NCBI RefSeq assembly: GCF_023498005.1
Contig: NZ_CP097289.1
Location: 930,001 to 994,000, forward strand
Direction: 5' to 3'
Source: Streptomyces durmitorensis
GTDB lineage: Bacteria; Actinomycetota; Actinomycetes; Streptomycetales; Streptomycetaceae
Length of the DNA: 64,000 bases
Part shown: positions 24,480-31,958 of the stretch, piece by piece
Layout: every line of letters begins with the position of its first letter
Numbering within the stretch: the first letter of the stretch is position 1
The notes under the pieces: generated by a model
Seen by the model: the letters and a program-made list of their open reading frames with translations, nothing else
The model's database searches: none
What the model was told of the DNA's origin: nothing
Translations under genes and position numbers: made by a program

Positions 24480-25295
24480 TTAGTTCCAGGTCCAGCCTTT
24501 GACGTAGGCGATGTCCATCTGTGCGGACGAGTTGGGTGCGGCACGGTCCCCGTTGAGGGCGGCCTCGTTCTGGATGATCCAGCTCATGGGCTTGTCGGGG
24601 ATGCCGCGGGTCGAGCGGCCGATCAGGCGGCCGTCGAGGAAGTACTTCACTTCGCCGGGCCGCCACTCGATGACCGAGGTCCGCCAGGCGCCCCAGGATC
24701 GGTTGGTGTCGAAGGCGTCCTGCTTGCCGCCGCCCTTGGGGTGGGTGAAGGCGTGAATGTCCTCGGTCCACTCAGACTCGGGAAAGTCGATCTCGCAGTC
24801 GGGGCAGGTCTGGTTCACGTCGGGCCACAGCAGGTGTGCGCTCTTGTAGCCGACGGCGACCTTGGAGACGCGGAAGCGTTCCTCGTACCGGCCGTAGCGC
24901 TGGCCCATGAGCTTCTTCGGTACGACGGCCGCGGAGTGGACGGGCCCGGACGGGCCGCGCCACATGCGGATGTGCATCTGCCCGCCCGACACCCACACCG
25001 TGGATGCCGGGTCGTAGACGCCACCGACCGGATACGAGCGCTGAGTGGCGGTGTCGGGCCACCCCTTCGGGTACGCCCACCAGTTGGTCCGCGTGCTGCC
25101 GGTGAGGCCGCCGCAGTACACCTTCGGGGTGTCCACGTTGTGGCCGCAGTCCGTGAACCGGCCCTTCGCCACCGGGGTGTTGAAGGCGTCGGAGAAGCGG
25201 AGCTTCCACGTTGGCCCGGCTTCGGCGGTGGGTGCGAGGAGGCTGGCTGCCAGCATCCCGGCGAGGAGGCCAGCTGTGGAGAGGAGGCGCCGCAT
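24480..25295 (-). CDS. Secreted GH16-type glycoside hydrolase (glycanase/depolymerase), 271 aa
   Basis: Signal peptide at residues 1-26 (basic RR, hydrophobic core, cleavage after AEA). The mature part is a concanavalin A-like glucanase with the GH16 catalytic motif E-x-D-x-x-E as EIDFPE (Glu168, Asp170, Glu173), followed by FTHPKGGGKQ and the late strand VIEWRPGEVKYFLDGRLIG typical of GH16. It would cut a beta-linked polysaccharide outside the cell or on a virion. Cysteines at 50/61 and 164/167 may form disulfides. It heads the fibre cassette operon. Confidence 0.87.
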   Translation of the reverse strand: MRRLLSTAGLLAGMLAASLLAPTAEAGPTWKLRFSDAFNTPVAKGRFTDCGHNVDTPKVYCGGLTGSTRTNWWAYPKGWPDTATQRSYPVGGVYDPASTVWVSGGQMHIRMWRGPSGPVHSAAVVPKKLMGQRYGRYEERFRVSKVAVGYKSAHLLWPDVNQTCPDCEIDFPESEWTEDIHAFTHPKGGGKQDAFDTNRSWGAWRTSVIEWRPGEVKYFLDGRLIGRSTRGIPDKPMSWIIQNEAALNGDRAAPNSSAQMDIAYVKGWTWN

Positions 25296-25657
25296 GCCGC
25301 ACCGCCTCTCGGTGTAGCAAGGAGTTCCGCCGCCTGGACGCTGCTAGCGCACCAGCGCCCGTAAGCGCAGTGAGGATCTCTTCGGTCCCATCGCCAGGCG
25401 GCGGCGTCTCGCCCCTTGCGGGTTTCCTCGGGCGCTACCCGAGGGTGTCCGGGTCCCGAGACGGAGGCCCGGTCTTGGGGGTGTCCCGCCGCCAGGCCGA
25501 GGGTGAAGTGGGCGGCGGGACGAGGGGCGGATGAGCGCGACCGCCCCGTCTGGGGGGTCTTTGTCCGCCCGGCCCCCACGGCCGGGCGGACAAAGGGGCC
25601 GAGCGCGGGGGGTGCGCTACAAGGCCCTCCCTGCGTCGACCAATGCGCAGGGGGCTT
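25296..25657. other. Structured intergenic region, 362 bp
   Basis: No gene is convincing. It contains several inverted repeats: CTCGGGCGCTACCCGAG near 25426, TCCCGCCGCC with GGCGGCGGGA near 25488-25522, and the strong hairpin at 25559-25595. It probably carries the terminator of the upstream gene and the promoter of the secreted-glycanase/fibre operon. Confidence 0.5.
25559..25595 (-). terminator. Strong 16-bp hairpin
   Basis: A perfect 16-bp inverted repeat (CTTTGTCCGCCCGGCC) with a 5-nt loop, 63 bp beyond the stop of the HTH gene. G+C-rich stem without a long T-tract, as common in actinobacteria. It is symmetrical, so it could act in both directions. Confidence 0.75.
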
Positions 25658-25939
25658 TCAGGCGGCGTGGGCGTGGGGGCCGCGACTGTTGGCTGCGGGG
25701 TCGGCGGGCTTGTACTTGGCGCCGCCTGCTGCCGCTCGCTGGATGGTGGGGAGGTGGAAGTACTGGCCTGCTTCACCGTCGAGGACGGGTTCGATCTTCC
25801 CTCGGGTGACCCAGACGCGGATCGTGCCGGGCTTCACGCCGACGCTGCGGGCGGCTTCCCACAGGTCACCGAGGTCGGCGTTGCCTGCGATCTGCGCGAA
25901 GTGGATTTCGAGCCCGTCCGGGTTCGGGTAGGCGACCAC
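25658..25939 (-). CDS. HTH DNA-binding protein (excisionase/MerR-like), 93 aa
   Basis: GTG at 25939 with GGAGGTG 7 nt upstream. The middle reads LWEAARSVGVKPGTIRVWVTRGKIEPV, a winged HTH_17-like helix-turn-helix with a T-R-G-K-I wing, followed by FHLPTIQRA. Such proteins serve as small regulators or recombination directionality factors. It has its own flanking terminators, so it is a single-gene unit and plausibly a regulator. Confidence 0.78.
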   Translation of the reverse strand: MVAYPNPDGLEIHFAQIAGNADLGDLWEAARSVGVKPGTIRVWVTRGKIEPVLDGEAGQYFHLPTIQRAAAGGAKYKPADPAANSRGPHAHAA

Positions 25940-25962
25940 GACACCTCCACCGGGTACGCGAA

Positions 25963-25993
25963 AGCCCCCACCGGTGTGTTCACGGCGGGGGCT
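25963..25993 (-). terminator. Hairpin terminator upstream of the HTH gene
   Basis: AGCCCCC pairs with GGGGGCT, extended by CCG/CGG after one mismatch; on the minus strand it ends GGGGGCTTTCGC. It lies between the membrane protein gene (stop 26059) and the HTH start (25939), in the latter's leader, so it could also attenuate it. Confidence 0.55.
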
Positions 25994-26013
25994 CCAGAAG
26001 CGTGTTGTGACTC

Positions 26014-26062
26014 GTGTGCCACGATTAGGGATCACGATTACAGATCGACTCAAAATCGTCAA
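26014..26062 (-). promoter_or_regulatory. Possible promoter/operator of the HTH gene
   Basis: A+T-rich patch with two direct copies of CACGATTA spaced about 13 bp (26021-26042) and a minus-strand TTGACG at 26057-26062 followed 16-17 nt later by an A/T-rich hexamer. The repeats look like operator half sites. Weak evidence, not tested. Confidence 0.35.
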
Positions 26063-26382
26063 GCAGCCTGACGATCGGAACGCAGGCCGTGCACGACCCC
26101 CGCGACAAGGAACACGATGATTCCTGCGAGGACCAGCGGCCAGACGAGGGCGAGGGCGGCGACGAGGATGGCGTGCGAGGCCCCGTGACCCGGTTCCGGC
26201 CTTGCGCCGGTGAGCAGCATGTCGATGCCCCACAGGAACGCCCCGACGAGCAGGTGGGCCATGATGCCCTCGGGTGATAGACCGGTGACGGCGAGGGTGA
26301 CCATGGCCGTCATGCTGGCGGCGGCGACCCACGCGACGGCGTACATCCTGAACAGGCCCTGGTTGGGGACGATCCCACTCAT
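26059..26382 (-). CDS. Membrane protein with about four TM helices, 107 aa
   Basis: Hydrophobic segments at roughly residues 12-34, 40-57, 68-82 and 83-100 with short loops and a basic C-terminus (HGLRSDRQAA). Size and topology would allow a holin, but no endolysin is next to it. Its start overlaps the stop of the 58-aa gene (ATGA). Confidence 0.72.
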   Translation of the reverse strand: MSGIVPNQGLFRMYAVAWVAAASMTAMVTLAVTGLSPEGIMAHLLVGAFLWGIDMLLTGARPEPGHGASHAILVAALALVWPLVLAGIIVFLVAGVVHGLRSDRQAA

Positions 26383-26555
26383 GGCGCGCCCTCAGCTCGC
26401 GGAACGTCCTGCTCTCGGAAGATCCGCTCCGCCACGTCGTCCAGGTAGTCGTCACCATGGTCGATGCACTGACCATAGTCCGCGCACGCCTCACAGCCTT
26501 CGGCATCGTCGGCAAGCTCCGCGCGGATCTCTTCCAAAGTCTTGCGCTCGCTCAC
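26379..26555 (-). CDS. Small acidic protein, 58 aa
   Basis: GTG at 26555 overlaps the upstream stop (GTGA) and the stop overlaps the next start. The peptide (VSERKTLEEIRAELADDAEG) carries three Cys in CEACADYGQC and an acidic C-terminus. Unknown function; strong coupling supports expression. Confidence 0.7.
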   Translation of the reverse strand: MSERKTLEEIRAELADDAEGCEACADYGQCIDHGDDYLDDVAERIFREQDVPRAEGAP

Positions 26556-26764
26556 GGCGCCCCCGCGTCAGGGTCGAGCGGGCACTCCTCAACGTCATAC
26601 GACGGTCCGCCCCGAGAGATCCCGCCCTGCTGGGCTCGGCGGGTGTACTCGGCGCGCTTTGTCGCGATCCACTCGTCGGCCTTCTCCGGCGTGCTGAATA
26701 CGCCTTGAACGAGGCGGCCGACGTCGTATCCGGCGTCTTCTACGACGACATGCATAACGCTCAC
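26552..26764 (-). CDS. Hypothetical protein, 70 aa
   Basis: GTG at 26764 has GGAGGAG about 8 nt upstream and overlaps the preceding stop. VFSTPEKADEWIATKRAEY resembles a small domain that recurs in phage and actinobacterial proteins, with a single helix after a short beta hairpin. Function unknown. Confidence 0.68.
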   Translation of the reverse strand: MSVMHVVVEDAGYDVGRLVQGVFSTPEKADEWIATKRAEYTRRAQQGGISRGGPSYDVEECPLDPDAGAP

Positions 26765-27231
26765 GGCGTCCACTCCTCCCCCTTGTGGTCCGGATGCCCG
26801 GCGAACGGCTGGGCGAGGATGGCGAGTAGCCGCCCGACGCGCGCGTCCCTCCCGCAGTCACAGGGCCTGCCACGGCGGTCGTCGTCGCACGTTTCCCCGC
26901 CGTCGTGTTCCTCGGTGGCTGCTGCGCAGGTGTACCAGCAGTCGCCGTCCACGACTTCGTGCCGCTCGGCGAGCAGGTCGTCGATGAGGGCGAGCTTCGC
27001 GTCGAGGTCGGCGATGACGTGGGGGTCGGGTGCAGGCTCGGTGGCCACGGCCAAGTACTTCTCGGCCGCGTAGGGGTGGCCGTCGATCAGGACTTCTGCG
27101 GGCATGTCCCTCTCGTGCCGGACCTCGACGTCGTGGCCGTCGAACGCGCTGGGGATGCTGCGGCGCTTGGCGAGCTCAGCGGCGCGAGCCTCTGCCCATC
27201 GGTTCCGCAGGAAGTCGGCGATCTCGCTCAT
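26761..27231 (-). CDS. DUF6221-like protein, 156 aa
   Basis: ATG at 27231 (MSEIADFLRNRWAEARAAELAK). The layout matches the actinobacterial DUF6221 family as I remember it: an N-terminal x-x-F-L-R-x-R helix, a central VIADLDAKLALIDDLLAERHEV helix, a Cys cluster, and a C-terminal LLAILAQPFAGHPDHKGEEW. Role unknown; frequent in Streptomyces genomes and phages. Confidence 0.8.
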   Translation of the reverse strand: MSEIADFLRNRWAEARAAELAKRRSIPSAFDGHDVEVRHERDMPAEVLIDGHPYAAEKYLAVATEPAPDPHVIADLDAKLALIDDLLAERHEVVDGDCWYTCAAATEEHDGGETCDDDRRGRPCDCGRDARVGRLLAILAQPFAGHPDHKGEEWTP

Positions 27232-27250
27232 CGGTGGCCCTTGGATTGGT

Positions 27251-27712
27251 TCACGCTTCGGTCTTCTCTTCCCATCGCAGATCGCGGATCCCGTGCGCCA
27301 GAACCGCGAGACCGAACTGATCACGCGGCAGCTGGAGCCGCGAGCGTGGATAGATCCGGTACCGCTCCAGGTTGAACTCGCAGACCGCGTCCGTGCCGCG
27401 TCCGTCCGGGTCCGGGCCGTAGCGGACCGGCCAGCGCGTGACGAGGCGTCGGGCGTACCAGCGGCGGGCGTGCCGCTTCTTCCACATCTGCCAGGTGGAG
27501 GTGGGGACTTCGTAGGTGACGCGGTGCCGGGCGGTGAACGTCTCGGGCGGCAAGTCGTCGGCGAGGATCTTTGTCTTCAGTTGGAACAGAAGCTGGTCCC
27601 CGATGAAGTCACGTTGCACAGAGACGTCCATGTCAAGGAACAGCTCCTCGTCCATGGCGAACTGCTGCGCGTAGCGCTTGAAGGTGAGGGCGAGGGTGGT
27701 GTCGTCTGTCAT
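27251..27712 (-). CDS. Hypothetical phage protein, 153 aa
   Basis: ATG at 27712 overlapping the upstream stop. Contains the segment FTARHRVTYEVPTSTWQMWK and RHARRWYARRLVTRWPVRY, a basic helix suggesting contact with nucleic acid or membrane. Unknown function. Confidence 0.7.
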   Translation of the reverse strand: MTDDTTLALTFKRYAQQFAMDEELFLDMDVSVQRDFIGDQLLFQLKTKILADDLPPETFTARHRVTYEVPTSTWQMWKKRHARRWYARRLVTRWPVRYGPDPDGRGTDAVCEFNLERYRIYPRSRLQLPRDQFGLAVLAHGIRDLRWEEKTEA

Positions 27713-28416
27713 GCCGCCACCCCTGCCGCTTCGGCGAGTATCTGCTCTTGCGCGGCCCGGAGTTGCCGCCACTCCTCTTCGCCTTCCCACCTGCTCCGGC
27801 AGGCGGGGCACGCAGTTTTGAAACTTCGGGCACTGGCGTAGAGCTGCTCAGCGCAGAGGCGGTCCTCGATGACGACCGGACAGAGCCCGATCTTCACGTT
27901 GCCGTACTTCGGCTTGTCGTTGACGATCGCCGAGCACTCGCCATGGAGCTTGCGGACCGCTTCAACATCCTGGCCGACGGACTCGTAGCCGCCACACGCC
28001 CACAGCAGGTTGTCCGTCAGGAACTTGACGAGATGCGGGACAGCTTCCGCCGGGCTGCCCCGCCACGGTGCGACCGTCCAGCCGAGCGCCGTCCGCCACG
28101 AGTCCTCGATCGCCGACAGCCGGGCCGCGACACCGCCGGGCCCGACGAGCGCGAGGACTTCCAGCCGGGGCGGGATCGGCGGGTTCTTCGAGCCCGAGCC
28201 TCCGCCGCCTATTCGCCGGGCGCCGCGCATCAACGCTGCCGTGGTGTCCAGCTGCCGGAACAGCGCGGGGAGTTCGGCGAGGCGCTTCGCGGTGGCATCC
28301 TCGTCCGGCCTGCAAGCCCATCGGCCTGCTTCGCTGACCCAAAGCTGCCGTCCGCAGCCGGGGGTTACGCAGACCGGCCACTCGTATTCGGTGAGGTCGG
28401 TGGGGTGGTCGTGCAC
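27709..28416 (-). CDS. Zinc-ribbon containing hypothetical protein, 235 aa
   Basis: GTG at 28416 with GAGGAG upstream. Two zinc-binding candidates: C-V-T-P-G-C near residue 17 with a later Cys, and ACPACRSRW near residue 206. The middle is helical (AEAVPHLVKFLTDNLLWACGG). Resembles Streptomyces proteins that accompany phage-like islands; function unknown. Confidence 0.72.
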   Translation of the reverse strand: MHDHPTDLTEYEWPVCVTPGCGRQLWVSEAGRWACRPDEDATAKRLAELPALFRQLDTTAALMRGARRIGGGGSGSKNPPIPPRLEVLALVGPGGVAARLSAIEDSWRTALGWTVAPWRGSPAEAVPHLVKFLTDNLLWACGGYESVGQDVEAVRKLHGECSAIVNDKPKYGNVKIGLCPVVIEDRLCAEQLYASARSFKTACPACRSRWEGEEEWRQLRAAQEQILAEAAGVAA

Positions 28417-28557
28417 GGCAGGCTCCTCGGGTGGTTCGGGAAGCAGGGTGACGGATGGGCCAATTGTGCACGACGGGTTGACAGGGGTGGGCCGATGGCA
28501 CAGCAATGGCCCGCCCCAGGATCGGAACGGGCCATGCGGACCTGCAGGGCGGGGCGG

Positions 28558-28956
28558 TCACTCCCTCTCGTCGTCGGGCCAGACGATGCGGGGTTCGATC
28601 CTCGTAGCGCTGCCGTCGCGAACGACGACGCGCCAGATATCGGCGTTCTCCTCGCCCTCGCATTCCAGGCGGCCGGTGAACGTGTGACCGGGGAACGAGT
28701 CGATTGCCGACTGAACCTCGTCGACGAGACCGCGCTCGCGATACTCGTCGATCTCCCGCATGACGAGCGCCGTCGCGGTACGGCGGAGGAAGACGCCGTC
28801 CTCCTTCTCCACCATCTGCTCGTCCACTCGGAGAGCCAGCGACGGGCTCCAGCTGCTGGTCATGTTGTCCGGGGCGAACTTGCTGTCCTTGAACTCGGTG
28901 TAGGCGAGCGGCGGTTCAATGGCGAATTCGCCGGAGACGTGCGTGGTGTAGCCCAT
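28558..28956 (-). CDS. DUF6205-like protein, 132 aa
   Basis: Begins MGYTTHVSGEFAIEPPLAYTEFKDS and ends with FPGHTFTGRLECEGEENADIWRV followed by PRIVWPD, matching the DUF6205 pattern I recall from Streptomyces proteins. Probably a small beta-rich protein. A gap of 141 bp after its stop holds no gene. Confidence 0.8.
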   Translation of the reverse strand: MGYTTHVSGEFAIEPPLAYTEFKDSKFAPDNMTSSWSPSLALRVDEQMVEKEDGVFLRRTATALVMREIDEYRERGLVDEVQSAIDSFPGHTFTGRLECEGEENADIWRVVVRDGSATRIEPRIVWPDDERE

Positions 28957-29003
28957 CGGGTTCTCCTATCGGTTCTGGGTGCCGGGCAGGTCCGCCCGGC
29001 TTC

Positions 29004-29126
29004 TTAGCTGCCGGGTCGGAACAGTTCGCGCAGCCCGACGGCGACGACGACCACAGCGGCGGCGATGATCGCCTCGGTCTGGTGGTCACCCCACACCCAG
29101 CGGACGATCTCGGACAGGAAGTGCAT
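29004..29126 (-). CDS. Single-TM peptide, 40 aa
   Basis: ATG at 29126 with GAGAGGAG about 7 nt upstream. MHFLSEIVRWVWGDHQTEAI followed by a hydrophobic stretch IIAAAVVVVAVGL and a basic end. A short membrane peptide of unknown role. Confidence 0.65.
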   Translation of the reverse strand: MHFLSEIVRWVWGDHQTEAIIAAAVVVVAVGLRELFRPGS

Positions 29127-29138
29127 GGGGTGCTCCTC

Positions 29139-30116
29139 TCAGGCGACTTCGTCAAAGCCAAGCTGAACGCCCGGCTCCGAAACGGCCTCGGCGGGCTTCG
29201 AGGTGGCCTGCTCCAGGGCCTTGGCGACGGCTTCGAAAGCGCGAGTGGCCTTGCGGAGGTCGGCAACGATCTGACGGGCGATCTGCGCCGGGTCGGCGAA
29301 TTCCGGCTCGTCGGCCTGCTCGGCTTCCCTGATCGGCCAAACCGTCGGGGAGGCATCGGCGGGACGGGTCGCCGGGACCGTCACGACCATCGTCCTGACA
29401 CCGGTCCCGGATGCGGCGAACGCCTTCTCCGGCAGCATCTCCGCCTGCCCGCCGCGCTCCTCCACCAGCTTCCGGAATTCGGCCGCCGGACCGTTCTGGT
29501 AGGCAACCGCACCCGACATGACCGCCACCAGCAGCCCTTCGGGCCTGAGGAATCCGAGCGCGTGCCGAACGTGCGCCACATCGGCTTGCCGGGTGAACGG
29601 CGGATTCATCACCACCCGGTCGTAGGCGGGCGTGGCGGGCACAGTCAGGAAGTCGGCGACGCGCACGGTACGGATAGTGCTGACGCCGTCGAGAAGCCCC
29701 GCACAGCCGGGGTCCTGCTCGAAGCAGTCCACGACAGCGCCCAGGTCTGCCACCGCGGCGGCGATCGCACCAGAGCCGGCGGACGGCTCCAGAACCTCCA
29801 TGCCCGGATTGATCGCGGCAATCTCCAGGAGACGATTCACGACCGCGGGCGGGGTGGGGAAGTACTGGGCCTGATTGCGCTTCTCCCGCAAGGTCACGAC
29901 CTGCCCGCCAGCCAGGACCGGGGCTATCGCCTCCGCCGCGCCCATCGGGAACAGATGGGCTTCCGCGGTGCGGCTCCAGCGCCCGCCGACAGCCTCCAAC
30001 ACCTCGTTGACCCGCTGATACAGCTTGGGGTCCATGCGGGGCCCGGACAGCACAAGCCTGGGCCCGTCCGTGGCTGCCGCCCTTAGCACCTGAAGAATCT
30101 CCGGCTCGGCGTTCAC
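29139..30116 (-). CDS. N6-adenine DNA methyltransferase, 325 aa
   Basis: GTG at 30116 overlaps the upstream stop. SAM-binding motif I is LEPSAGSGAIA (residues 109-119), and the catalytic motif NPPF is at residues 171-174 (VVMNPPFTRQADVAHVRHA). The region LREKRNQAQYFPTPPAVVNRL before motif I is typical of N6-adenine methyltransferases. It would methylate adenines in phage DNA, most likely as protection from host restriction. No recognition domain or partner nuclease is nearby. Confidence 0.9.
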   Translation of the reverse strand: MNAEPEILQVLRAAATDGPRLVLSGPRMDPKLYQRVNEVLEAVGGRWSRTAEAHLFPMGAAEAIAPVLAGGQVVTLREKRNQAQYFPTPPAVVNRLLEIAAINPGMEVLEPSAGSGAIAAAVADLGAVVDCFEQDPGCAGLLDGVSTIRTVRVADFLTVPATPAYDRVVMNPPFTRQADVAHVRHALGFLRPEGLLVAVMSGAVAYQNGPAAEFRKLVEERGGQAEMLPEKAFAASGTGVRTMVVTVPATRPADASPTVWPIREAEQADEPEFADPAQIARQIVADLRKATRAFEAVAKALEQATSKPAEAVSEPGVQLGFDEVA

Positions 30117-30712
30117 TGCGGGCCGTCCTGAATGACGGCGAGAGCGGCGGCGGGCTGCCAGTCGTCGGTGCTGGCGGGCAGGTCCCGGACCAGGCCCAGG
30201 AGCAGACGCCGGACACCGTCGGCCACATCCATGGGGTCGGCGAACAGCGTGAACGGCAGCGGGTGCCGCACGCCGGTGTCCCGACCGGTGCTGTAGTGCC
30301 AGCCTCGCGCGTGGTGCCAGATGACGTACAAACCTGCTGGCCAGGCGTCCGCGTTGACGGCGTACTGGCCCCCAGTCCACTGGTACCAGGCCTGGGCGTG
30401 ACCGGTGAGAGGGCTGTAGGACGCAGGCCCGAAGCCGGCCTGCGCCATCACGGTATTGACGGTGTTCAGGTAGTCGCGGCGCTGGCTCATGGATGCGTCC
30501 TCTCGTGATGGCGCGGCGATGAGCTCTTGCGGTTCATAGCTGGCGGGCAAGGCGTCGGGGTCGCCGTCGAGCAGCACGCCATAGCTAGTGCCGTCCGGGA
30601 GGGGCAGGCCGGAGATCGTGCCGAGGGTTCCCGCGGGCGCCGCGAAGTCACCTTCGGTCAGCGCGGGGGCGTCGACGGTGGTCTGAACTTGCTGGCTGAT
30701 GTGGAACTCCAT
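30113..30712 (-). CDS. Hypothetical protein, 199 aa
   Basis: ATG at 30712 after CTAGGAG. The N-terminal part resembles a short beta domain (TLGTISGLPLPDGTSYGVLLDG); the C-terminal half has WYQWTGGQYAVNADAWPAGLYVIW. GTGA overlap with the methyltransferase gene suggests joint expression. Unknown function. Confidence 0.75.
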   Translation of the reverse strand: MEFHISQQVQTTVDAPALTEGDFAAPAGTLGTISGLPLPDGTSYGVLLDGDPDALPASYEPQELIAAPSREDASMSQRRDYLNTVNTVMAQAGFGPASYSPLTGHAQAWYQWTGGQYAVNADAWPAGLYVIWHHARGWHYSTGRDTGVRHPLPFTLFADPMDVADGVRRLLLGLVRDLPASTDDWQPAAALAVIQDGPQ

Positions 30713-30720
30713 GACAACTC

Positions 30721-31059
30721 CTAGGCGGCGAGGGCAAGTCGGGCAGCGCAGATCTTGAATTCGGCGCGGCGCGGCTTGTAGTTGAGGGCGATGGCGGCAA
30801 CCTGTTGGGGCGTGAACCTGGCACAGTCCCGCATCCGGCGTCCGGCGTGGACCCGGCCGGTGGCACCGATGACGCCGAGCTTCGCGGCAACCTTGCGCAG
30901 CGTGCCGACCATGCTGGCCGCGTCACGGTGGCAGAGTCCGTGCGCCATGGCGTGCGAGGCGAGGGTCCCGGCACCGTTGCGGCGGATGCGGACGGCGGCG
31001 CGGGTGGTGAGGGCGCGGGCCTTCAGGGTGGCGCGGCGGATGCGGTTCGAGCGGATCAT
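30721..31059 (-). CDS. Very basic hypothetical protein, 112 aa
   Basis: MIRSNRIRRATLKARALTTR and further Arg/Lys/Ala-rich helices, ending FKICAARLALAA. Net charge is strongly positive, suggesting nucleic-acid binding. GGGGGAAC lies just upstream of the ATG. No family recognised. Confidence 0.65.
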   Translation of the reverse strand: MIRSNRIRRATLKARALTTRAAVRIRRNGAGTLASHAMAHGLCHRDAASMVGTLRKVAAKLGVIGATGRVHAGRRMRDCARFTPQQVAAIALNYKPRRAEFKICAARLALAA

Positions 31060-31122
31060 CGGTTCCCCCCTGGGTGCGGTGTGCGGTGGATCGGCGGGCC
31101 CGGCCGACGAGGACCGGAGGTC

Positions 31123-31557
31123 TCAGGTGCTGGACTGGCGCGCTTGTCGCTCGCGGCGCGTGATGCGCTTGCACGGTCGGCAGTAGCGTCTACCGCCGTT
31201 CTGGTAGGCCGTGTTTTCCGGGGTGAGCGCGTGGCCACGCTTGCACTCAGCCCTCCGTTCGTTGATGGAGGCCGTCACTCGATTGGCGCGCGCTTTGTTT
31301 ACTGCGGGGGTGACGGGCTCCAGGTGTGCCGGGTTCACGCAACGCCGGACCCGGCACAGGTGGTCCAACTCGAGACCGGCGGGAACCAGCCCTATCAACT
31401 GCTCGTAGGCCACCCGGTAAGCCTCACGCTGCTTACCTTCGTCATAGATCCGCCCGTAACCGTCACGGCTGAGGCGGCCGGTAAATAGCCAGCAGCCTGC
31501 GGAGGAGACGACGATCTTCTCCCTGAGTCGTTCGAGTACCGGGCGCTTCCTGGCCAC
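31123..31557 (-). CDS. HNH endonuclease (HNH_3 type), 144 aa
   Basis: GTG at 31557 with GGGAGAG upstream. Motif series CWLFTGRLSRDGYGRIY, then LELDHLCRVRRCVNPAHLEPVT, the HNH_3 signature with the D-H-x-C and C-V-N-P-x-H-L elements. The C-terminal CKRGHALTPENTAY...YCRPCKR is a zinc knuckle common in this family. Divergent from the plus-strand RHH gene. Confidence 0.9.
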   Translation of the reverse strand: MARKRPVLERLREKIVVSSAGCWLFTGRLSRDGYGRIYDEGKQREAYRVAYEQLIGLVPAGLELDHLCRVRRCVNPAHLEPVTPAVNKARANRVTASINERRAECKRGHALTPENTAYQNGGRRYCRPCKRITRRERQARQSST

Positions 31558-31600
31558 CGTCTCTCCCTATCCCCTGCTGGTCTCCCTGCCCCTTGTTTGG

Positions 31601-31717
31601 GGTGTAGCTACACCGTAGGCTGGTGTAGCTACACCACGCAAGTGGTTCGACCGAGAATCTGTAGCTACACCGGTAGCTACACGAGAGGAGAGGGAAGATG
31701 ACGCAGGTAGCTACACC
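31601..31717 (+). promoter_or_regulatory. Five operator copies around palindrome GGTGTAGCTACACC
   Basis: Two perfect 14-bp palindromes (31601-31614 and 31622-31635) and three near copies sharing GTAGCTACAC (31658-31671, 31670-31683, 31704-31717). They cover the region between the divergent HNH and RHH genes and run into the first codons of the RHH gene. Layout is that of an autoregulated operator bound by a ribbon-helix-helix dimer. Confidence 0.82.
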
Positions 31718-31958
31718 TGGATACGGTCAGCGCATGTCACCGAACGCGCCGAAGACCCCCGCCCGCCAGATCCGGATCGGGGACACCTGGTACGACTTCG
31801 ACGCCGCCGCCAAGGCCATGGGGACCGAACGAGCAGCCGTCATCCGGGAACTCATCGACTGGTACATCCGCGAGCCCGGAGCCAAGCTCCCTGCCCGGCC
31901 CGACCGGAGCGTCATCGAAGCAGCGCGCACGCAGAGGGCCAAGGAGGGGCAGGAATGA
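31698..31958 (+). CDS. Ribbon-helix-helix regulator, 86 aa
   Basis: ATG at 31698 preceded by GAGGAGAGG. The central region RQIRIGDTWYDFDAAAKAMG then TERAAVIRELIDWYIREPG is an Arc/CopG-type beta strand plus two helices. It probably binds the five flanking palindromes and represses its own operon. An internal ATG at 31734 is possible. Overlaps the HD gene start (ATGA), so both are co-expressed. Confidence 0.8.
   Translation: MTQVATPGYGQRMSPNAPKTPARQIRIGDTWYDFDAAAKAMGTERAAVIRELIDWYIREPGAKLPARPDRSVIEAARTQRAKEGQE

Noticed and set aside
28417..28557. Promoter suggested by TTGACA on the plus strand near 28478
   Set aside because: No suitable -10 at 16-18 bp and no plus-strand gene follows; treated as chance.
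31598..31717. Plasmid replication iterons
   Set aside because: The repeats are palindromes placed at the promoter of an RHH gene, which explains them as operators. Kept only as a secondary option.
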